Below, in pieces: positions 6,934 to 11,584 of a stretch of DNA of 11,584 nt; position 1 is the stretch's first letter, and each line of letters opens with the position of its first letter. The notes under the pieces are model-generated. The model was not told where the DNA came from and made no database searches. It saw nothing but the letters and a program-made list of their open reading frames with translations. The stretch spans positions 1 to 11,584 of the forward strand of contig JADGHK010000040.1 in the NCBI GenBank assembly GCA_019686145.1. The letters run 5' to 3'. The stretch is from Bryobacteraceae bacterium (GTDB lineage: Bacteria > Acidobacteriota > Terriglobia > Bryobacterales > Bryobacteraceae). Both the position numbers and the translations under genes were made by a program.

Positions 6934-6952
6934 GCGGATCGATCCATCGAGG

Positions 6953-6972
6953 CAAGGACCCTAACCTCCTTG
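6953..6972 (+). terminator. Weak stem-loop after hemL
   Basis: CAAGGA (6953-6958) pairs with TCCTTG (6967-6972) around an 8-nt loop, 20 nt after the hemL stop. There is no T-tract and the stem is short, so this is only a candidate end of the lipoprotein-reductase-hemL transcript. The rest of the 123-nt gap before 7057 shows no clear promoter. A TTGACT at 7034-7039 lies too close to the next start codon to serve as a -35 for it. Confidence 0.25.
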
Positions 6973-7056
6973 GATTCTGCGGATGAACCTGCTCGTGCGC
7001 TTATCCTGACGCTTAAACTCGTGGATCAGCCTATTGACTTGGGGTAGCATGAGCCG

Positions 7057-8670
7057 ATGCGTTTCGCAGCATTTTTGATCGTTGCTCTATCCTCCTTCGG
7101 GCAGGAGATTGCTCCTGCAATCCAGTCAATCCGAAAAGAGGAATTGAAAGCGGATCTTTTCTTCCTTGCCTCCGATTCGATGCGGGGCCGCCTGACGAAT
7201 ACTTTCGAATACAAGATTGCCGGAGAGTGGATCGCGTCGCGGCTGGCGAGACTCGGACTCCAGCCGCTGGACGGTGAGACGTTCTTCCAGACGTTCCACC
7301 TCGTTTCCGCCCGACTGGGCGAAGGGAACCGGCTGCTCATCGGTTCGCCGGGTTCGCTGCGAAGCGCCAGGCTCATGGAAGAGTTCTATCCCCTCAACAT
7401 CAGCGCCAACGGAGAAGTGAAGGGACGAGTCGCTCTCGTCGGATTCGGAATCCAGGCTCCCGAGCGCGGCTGGGACGATTATCAAGGACGCAATGTAAAA
7501 GGCTCCCTGGTGATGGTGTTCGAAGGAGACCCGCAGGAGGATGACCCGCAGAGTCCGTTCGACGGATTAGTTACATCTGAGCATGGAGGCAGCTTGAAAA
7601 AGGCGCTGGTTGCTCAGAATCAGGGGGCGGCGGCATTGCTGATCGTCAGCGCGCGGAGAGATGCGGAAGGACCGCGCTCGTTTCCCTCCTCCGCGCAAAC
7701 GCACTGGCCCCAAAACTCGCGGATGGGACGCTATCAACTGGCAAGCAACATTGAGAAAATTCGTATACCCGTCGTCCAGATATCGCCCGCGCTGGCTGAG
7801 CACCTCCTCGCGAGCGATATCGAATCGCTTCGGAAGCAGGCGGATCGGACCGGCGGCGCGGTGTTCGCCACGTCCAGCCTGCCTGTTGAGCTTGCCACAT
7901 CGATTGCGAGAACGGTGGTCAGCGATCGCAACATCATCGCAAAGATCGAAGGAGCCGACCCGAAGCTCAAGGAAGAGGCGATCCTCATCTCCGCCCATTA
8001 TGATCATGACGGCGCCGACGGGGACCGGGTGATGAACGGAGCGGATGACAACGGATCGGGAACCGTTGGCCTCCTGGAGATCGCGGAAGCCTACGCGACG
8101 GCGATGAGCCAGAACCGGCGGCCGAAGCGCACGGTCATTTTCGCGTTCTGGGGCTCCGAGGAGCGAGGCTTGCTGGGGTCGTGGGCGTGGGTGGAGCGTC
8201 CTCTCTGGCCGCTAGAGAAGACGGCCGCTGTGCTCAACATGGATATGATCGGGCGCAACGAAGAGGTTCCCGAAGGGAGCGGCCGCAGGTTTCGCGGGCT
8301 GAAAGTTCAGGACGCAGCGGCGAATGCGAACAGCGTGCACGTGATGGGGTACAGCTTCAATCCCGAGCTGGCTGAGATGGTGCGGCAGGCGAACCGCGAA
8401 ATCGATCTGACGCTGCGGATGGAATACGACAACAACCGGTCCAACCTGGTCCGGCGGAGCGACCAGTGGCCGTTCCTGCAAAAACGGGTGCCCTCCGTCT
8501 TCTTCCACACCGGTCTGCATCCGGATTACCACACGCCTGGTGACAGGCCCGAACGGATCAATTATCCCAAGATGGAGCGGATCGTACGGCTCGTCTACCA
8601 GACAAGCTGGGATCTCGCAGCCAGTGACAAACGCCCAAAGATGCCTGCAAAGAGGTCTCTCACCGACTAG
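7057..8670 (+). CDS. Secreted M28 family zinc metallopeptidase with PA-like insert
   Basis: A 537-residue protein with a short signal peptide (MRFAAFLIVALSSFGQ, likely cleaved near residue 16), so it probably acts in the periplasm or outside. The N-terminal part (25-90) matches the lead-in of M28 aminopeptidases (FFLASDSMRGRLT). Residues about 110-260 form a PA-like insert (GRVALVGFGI, GSLVMVFEGDP, GAAALLIVSA). The catalytic M28 domain follows, with the expected di-zinc set: His 314 and Asp 316 in SAHYDHDG, bridging Asp 330 in NGADDNGSG, Glu 368 and Glu 369 in GSEERGLLGS, Asp 396 in NMDMIGR and His 492 in PDYHTPGD. All are present, so it should be active, removing N-terminal residues from peptides. 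The final 20 residues are basic and likely unstructured. ATG 7057 is preceded by GGGG at 7041-7044 as a weak ribosome site. It stands alone on the plus strand, with its stop overlapping the convergent gene. Confidence 0.93.
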   Translation: MRFAAFLIVALSSFGQEIAPAIQSIRKEELKADLFFLASDSMRGRLTNTFEYKIAGEWIASRLARLGLQPLDGETFFQTFHLVSARLGEGNRLLIGSPGSLRSARLMEEFYPLNISANGEVKGRVALVGFGIQAPERGWDDYQGRNVKGSLVMVFEGDPQEDDPQSPFDGLVTSEHGGSLKKALVAQNQGAAALLIVSARRDAEGPRSFPSSAQTHWPQNSRMGRYQLASNIEKIRIPVVQISPALAEHLLASDIESLRKQADRTGGAVFATSSLPVELATSIARTVVSDRNIIAKIEGADPKLKEEAILISAHYDHDGADGDRVMNGADDNGSGTVGLLEIAEAYATAMSQNRRPKRTVIFAFWGSEERGLLGSWAWVERPLWPLEKTAAVLNMDMIGRNEEVPEGSGRRFRGLKVQDAAANANSVHVMGYSFNPELAEMVRQANREIDLTLRMEYDNNRSNLVRRSDQWPFLQKRVPSVFFHTGLHPDYHTPGDRPERINYPKMERIVRLVYQTSWDLAASDKRPKMPAKRSLTD

Positions 8671-9173
8671 AAGAGCTCATCGCGCCGCCGGAGGGCATCC
8701 AGCAGGCGGCGGCCTGAGTAGAAAACGGTACCGACGAAGAAGCAGAGGCTGAGCCAGATGACGAGTATTCTCTTCTCCGGCTCAAGGTAACGCACTTCCA
8801 TTGGGACAGGGTTGTGAAAGGCAAGCCAGACGGCCAGTTGAACGTCCGCATCGTCACGCCCTTCCATCCGGTTATCGAGAATCAGCTCGTACTCGCCAGT
8901 AGAGGGGACGCGGATCGCCAGATTTCCCTTGTCGACATACGCCGTCGCGGCAACAACTTCCGCCTTCCCAGATCCGTCCTCGGCCCTCCGCTGGAGGACC
9001 GCGCGAACGCCGCTACGTCCCTCGATGACACGGAACGAGCAATGAACGGTCCCCGGCCTCTGTTTGAGGTGGATCGGCAGGCTCCGGGCCTGTAGCTTCG
9101 GTATCGTTACCTCACCCTCGAGCAGAGTGACGCGCCCCATGCCGGCGATCAGTAGAAGCAGAGCCAGAGTCAT
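8667..9173 (-). CDS. Small type-I membrane protein with extracytoplasmic beta-rich domain
   Basis: A 168-residue protein not recognised as a named family. Residues 1-14 (MTLALLLLIAGMGR) look like a signal peptide. Residues 15-130 are rich in predicted beta strands, including a TGEYELILDNR segment (92-102) followed by ADVQLAVWLAF (109-119). A single membrane helix lies at about 136-153 (ILVIWLSLCFFVGTVFY), and the tail is basic (RRLLDALRRR), giving an N-out, C-in topology. The layout recalls GOLD/emp24-type proteins and PPC-like beta-sandwich domains, where a G-x-Y-x-L-x-L-D-N-type strand is typical, but this is resemblance only. Its ATG overlaps the amidohydrolase stop (ATGA, 9170-9173), so translation is probably coupled to that exported enzyme. 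Its stop shares CTAG (8667-8670) with the stop of the convergent M28 gene. Confidence 0.75.
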   Translation of the reverse strand: MTLALLLLIAGMGRVTLLEGEVTIPKLQARSLPIHLKQRPGTVHCSFRVIEGRSGVRAVLQRRAEDGSGKAEVVAATAYVDKGNLAIRVPSTGEYELILDNRMEGRDDADVQLAVWLAFHNPVPMEVRYLEPEKRILVIWLSLCFFVGTVFYSGRRLLDALRRRDELF

Positions 9174-10798
9174 TCCTGATAGACGATTTTGCCACCGAGC
9201 ACAGTCATCACAACCCGGGCTTTGAGAATCCGCGAATGAGGAACCGTCATGATGTCATCGGACAACAGAATGAAATCGGCCAGCTTCCCGGGACTCAGCG
9301 AGCCCTTCAGATGTTCCTCGAACGCGGCGTAGGCGCCGCCGGTGGTCCAGCTTGCGAGCGCTTCGTCGGACGTCAGCCTGTGCTCAGGCATCCATCCGCC
9401 CTCGGGCTTGCCGTTGTGGTCCTGTCTTGAGACTGCAGCATAGAAACCCCAAAGCGGATTCGGGTTCTCAACCGGAAAATCGGAGCCATTCGCCACTGGC
9501 ACTCCCATCTTGAGGAATCGCCTGGTCGCGTAGGCGCCCTGCAAGCGATCGGGCCCGAGCCGTAATTGTGCCCACCGCATGTCGCTTGTGGCGTGGGTGG
9601 ATTGGATCGAAGCGATTACGGAGTTCGCCGCAAACAGCGCAAAGTCCGGCAGCGAGACCACCTGGGCGTGCTCAATACGGAAGCGCTTATCATTCTTTCC
9701 CCGCAGGACAGCCGCGTACGCATCGAGGGTAACGCGATTGGCCCTGTCGCCGATGGCATGCGTGTTCACCTGAAAGCCCGCCTTCACTGCAGCCTTGGCT
9801 ACGCGTTCAATGTCTTCTCTATAAAGGATCAGTAGCCCGCTGTTCGTCTTCTCATCCGAATAGGGCATCCAGAGAGCAGCGCCTCTCGATCCGAGAGCTC
9901 CATCGGCGACCAGCTTGATGCTGCGGACAACGAGTTTGTCGCCGATCTCCGGGCCGCGCTGCAGATACTGCCTCCATAACGGCCCTTCACCGCCGATCAT
10001 CGCGTAAATGCGCACGGGAAGCCGGTCCTGGGCAATCAGAGCGCGATACGCCGCCAGCTCCTGCTCCCCAACGCCGGCATCGTGAACGGAGGTTAGGCCG
10101 AGCCTCGCACACTCCCGGGCAGCAAGCTCGATTCTGCGGCAGATAACGTCGAATGAAGGCTTCGGAATCTTGCTCGATACGAGACTCTGCGCACGGTCAA
10201 TCAGGATCCCCGTTGGCTCGCCGCTGTTACTACGGATGATCTTTCCGCCGGGAGGATCCTGAGTCTCCTTTGTCAGACCGGCAATCTCCATCGCCTTGCG
10301 GTTCACCCAGGCGGCGTGCCCGTCGATGCGGCTGAGATAAACCGGATGATCGGGTGCGGCTTCGGTCAGGATTTCCGAGGTTGGGAACTCCCCGCCCCAG
10401 TTCGTCTGATCCCACGCCCGCCCCGTAATCCACTCTCCCCGGGGGCGGTTCGCGGCAGCCTTGCGCACAACATCCGCAATCTCCGCAGGGGATTTGGCGT
10501 GCCGCAGGTCAAACGTCTCCAACTGGGTCCCGAGTCCCAGCATATGAGCGTGGGAATCAATGAAGCCGGGCAGGAGGGTTGCGCCTTTGGCGTCAATACG
10601 GCGTGTCTGCGGTCCGATATACCGGGCGACGTCACCACCCACCGCGATCAGCTTTCCGTCTTTAACGGCCAGCGCCCGCGCTCGGGGATTCGCCGGATCC
10701 GCCGTATAGATCCGGGCGTTTTCAACCACCAGATCTGCCATCTGCGCCACGGCGTGCGAGACCATGCACACGCTTAACATGGCTAAAATGAAGATCAT
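9170..10798 (-). CDS. Exported amidohydrolase, YtcJ-like (amidohydrolase family 3)
   Basis: A 542-residue metal-dependent hydrolase. The N-terminus MIFILAMLSVCMVSHAVAQ is a signal peptide cleaved near residue 19, so the enzyme is predicted to be periplasmic. The composite beta-domain starts at DLVVENARIYTAD. The barrel then shows the HxH metal motif in DSHAHMLG (His 83, His 85), SVHDAG (237-242), the candidate bridging Lys 295 in IKLVADG, His 347 in NTHAIGDRAN, His 377 in RIEHAQ and Asp 440 in NGSDFPVE. The end, GKLADFILLSDD (504-515), is the usual return to the beta-domain. Relatives hydrolyse amide bonds of N-acyl or N-formyl compounds; the substrate is unknown. The start at 10798 is chosen for the signal peptide. 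In-frame extension to 11029 gives 77 residues of unrelated sequence and runs through the divergent gene. No good Shine-Dalgarno precedes 10798. Its stop overlaps the small membrane protein gene. Confidence 0.92.
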   Translation of the reverse strand: MIFILAMLSVCMVSHAVAQMADLVVENARIYTADPANPRARALAVKDGKLIAVGGDVARYIGPQTRRIDAKGATLLPGFIDSHAHMLGLGTQLETFDLRHAKSPAEIADVVRKAAANRPRGEWITGRAWDQTNWGGEFPTSEILTEAAPDHPVYLSRIDGHAAWVNRKAMEIAGLTKETQDPPGGKIIRSNSGEPTGILIDRAQSLVSSKIPKPSFDVICRRIELAARECARLGLTSVHDAGVGEQELAAYRALIAQDRLPVRIYAMIGGEGPLWRQYLQRGPEIGDKLVVRSIKLVADGALGSRGAALWMPYSDEKTNSGLLILYREDIERVAKAAVKAGFQVNTHAIGDRANRVTLDAYAAVLRGKNDKRFRIEHAQVVSLPDFALFAANSVIASIQSTHATSDMRWAQLRLGPDRLQGAYATRRFLKMGVPVANGSDFPVENPNPLWGFYAAVSRQDHNGKPEGGWMPEHRLTSDEALASWTTGGAYAAFEEHLKGSLSPGKLADFILLSDDIMTVPHSRILKARVVMTVLGGKIVYQE

Positions 10799-10859
10799 GG
10801 ACCACAGTATGGCACATCCTCCCTCTGTGCCTGCCCCTTCCGCATCCCAGGTTTTCGGG
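10799..10859. promoter_or_regulatory. Short divergent intergenic region
   Basis: About 60 nt separate the chosen starts of the amidohydrolase (minus) and the MauE-thioredoxin gene (plus), so promoters for both must lie here or inside the neighbouring coding sequence. No convincing -35/-10 pair is visible on either strand. If the plus-strand gene really starts at 10809, the gap shrinks to 10 nt. Confidence 0.3.
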
Positions 10860-11584
10860 ATGCGTGCCTGGAAGACGCTCCTTTCCACGGTTTGCGCAGT
10901 TCTGCTCGGCCTGCTGTTCCTGGTCGCCGGAATCTGGAAGATCACGGACCCGCTATCCGCAGCTACACGGATGACGCAGGCTCTGCTGCCGGCGTCGTTG
11001 AGCCACCCCATCGCAATTGCCGCAGGCATTGCGGAAACCTTCGCTGGCGTGCTGTTGTTCGTGCCGCGATTCCGCCGATGGGGCGCGTATTTGAGCGGCT
11101 TGATGCTGATCGCTTTTCTGATCTACTTTGCCGTCAACTACGGCGCACTGCGGGGGGCGGATTGCTCCTGCTTCCCGTGGCTGAAGCGCGCAGTCGGTCC
11201 GGGATTCTTCATCGGTGATGGCATCATGCTCCTGATGGCAATAGCGGCAGGCTGGTGGGCGAGACCCTCATGGGGAACGCGAAGCGCGGCGGTCATTCTC
11301 GGAGCAGTCTCTGTATTCGCGCTCGCCTCGTACGGCGTCGCTGTAGCAGGCCAAACCGGCCTCAAAGCGCCCGATAGCATTACTGTTGACGGAAAGCCTT
11401 ACTCTCTGCAGCAGGGACGCATCGTTCTGTACTTCTTCGACCCGGAATGCTCCCACTGCTGGAGAGCCGCTCAGAAGATGGGAACGTTCCAGTGGAACGA
11501 CGTGAAGATCGTCGCAATCCCTGTTGTGAATCCCCAGTATGCGCAACAGTTTCTGGCTGAGACGGGATTGAAAGCCGTTGTTTC
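10860..11584 (+). CDS. MauE/DoxX-like membrane protein fused to thioredoxin-like domain (partial, right edge)
   Basis: An open frame runs off the window with 241 residues visible from ATG 10860. Four to five membrane helices (about 8-25, 48-68, 75-95, 114-133 and 143-162) form a MauE-like domain (VAGIWKITDPL near 22-32). It carries the redox pair Cys 102 and Cys 104 in GADCSCFPW, the place where MauE relatives have C-x-C. After the last helix, VDGKPYSLQQGRIVLYFFDPECSHC (176-200) begins a thioredoxin-like fold with a CSHC pair (Cys 197, Cys 200) and a following helix. The protein probably passes electrons or disulfides between the membrane pair and the CxxC domain, as VKOR-thioredoxin fusions do. 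The start is uncertain: the frame is open upstream, with in-frame ATGs at 10764, 10779, 10788, 10797 and 10809, but those would overlap the divergent amidohydrolase or lack a ribosome site. 10860 has a weak CAGG at 10848 and leaves about 60 nt for divergent promoters. Confidence 0.85.
   Translation, partial: MRAWKTLLSTVCAVLLGLLFLVAGIWKITDPLSAATRMTQALLPASLSHPIAIAAGIAETFAGVLLFVPRFRRWGAYLSGLMLIAFLIYFAVNYGALRGADCSCFPWLKRAVGPGFFIGDGIMLLMAIAAGWWARPSWGTRSAAVILGAVSVFALASYGVAVAGQTGLKAPDSITVDGKPYSLQQGRIVLYFFDPECSHCWRAAQKMGTFQWNDVKIVAIPVVNPQYAQQFLAETGLKAVV

Noticed and set aside
7034..7039. TTGACT as a -35 box for the M28 gene
   Set aside because: A matching -10 would fall at about 7057-7062, inside the coding sequence, and no TATAAT-like hexamer is there.
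10799..11029. 77-residue N-terminal extension of the amidohydrolase
   Set aside because: It hides the signal peptide inside the protein, has no family similarity that I can see, and runs antisense through the MauE-thioredoxin coding region.
1..11584. Defence island, prophage, transposon or CRISPR content
   Set aside because: No transposase, integrase, Cas-like or restriction gene and no repeat array was found; every long frame is explained by housekeeping or envelope-type genes.

Overview
The window is about 60% GC, densely coded on both strands, and reads as ordinary chromosome from a free-living Gram-negative-type bacterium. Nine complete genes and two edge-truncated genes can be supported. 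The mix (Tat-exported sugar isomerase/epimerase-like protein, M28 peptidase with signal peptide, MauE-thioredoxin fusion, geranylgeranyl-reductase-family flavoprotein next to hemL) is reminiscent of Acidobacteriota such as the Solibacter/Bryobacter group. That placement is an inference from gene content and was not tested by any search. No tRNA, rRNA, CRISPR array, insertion sequence or phage gene was seen.

Layout. Positions 1-3287 hold a plus-strand cluster. It starts with the tail of an unknown gene and a membrane-anchored YdcF/SanA-type DUF218 protein. An MsbA/MdlA-type ABC half-exporter and a Tat-signal TIM-barrel protein follow. The first three genes overlap at their start and stop codons, so they probably form one transcript concerned with the cell envelope. 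A GC-rich stem-loop at 3296-3324 separates this cluster from a convergent minus-strand DinB-like gene (3395-3919).

From 4095 a second plus-strand operon runs lipoprotein, geranylgeranyl-reductase-family flavoprotein, HemL, joined by two ATGA overlaps. It may be transcribed from a TATAAT box placed so close to the first start codon that the mRNA would be leaderless. HemL makes 5-aminolevulinate for tetrapyrroles; the flavoprotein probably reduces isoprenoid double bonds.

A secreted M28 metallopeptidase (7057-8670) then meets, tail to tail, a minus-strand pair: an exported YtcJ-type amidohydrolase and a small type-I membrane protein with a beta-rich outer domain. Divergent from the amidohydrolase is a gene cut by the right edge. 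It encodes a MauE-like four-helix membrane domain fused to a thioredoxin-like domain with a CxxC motif.

Nothing here looks like a defence island or a wholly new system. The points most worth a second look are the MauE-thioredoxin fusion, the coupled lipoprotein/reductase/HemL operon with its possible leaderless start, the ABC half-exporter with Asp in place of the catalytic Glu, and the small beta-domain membrane protein coupled to the amidohydrolase.
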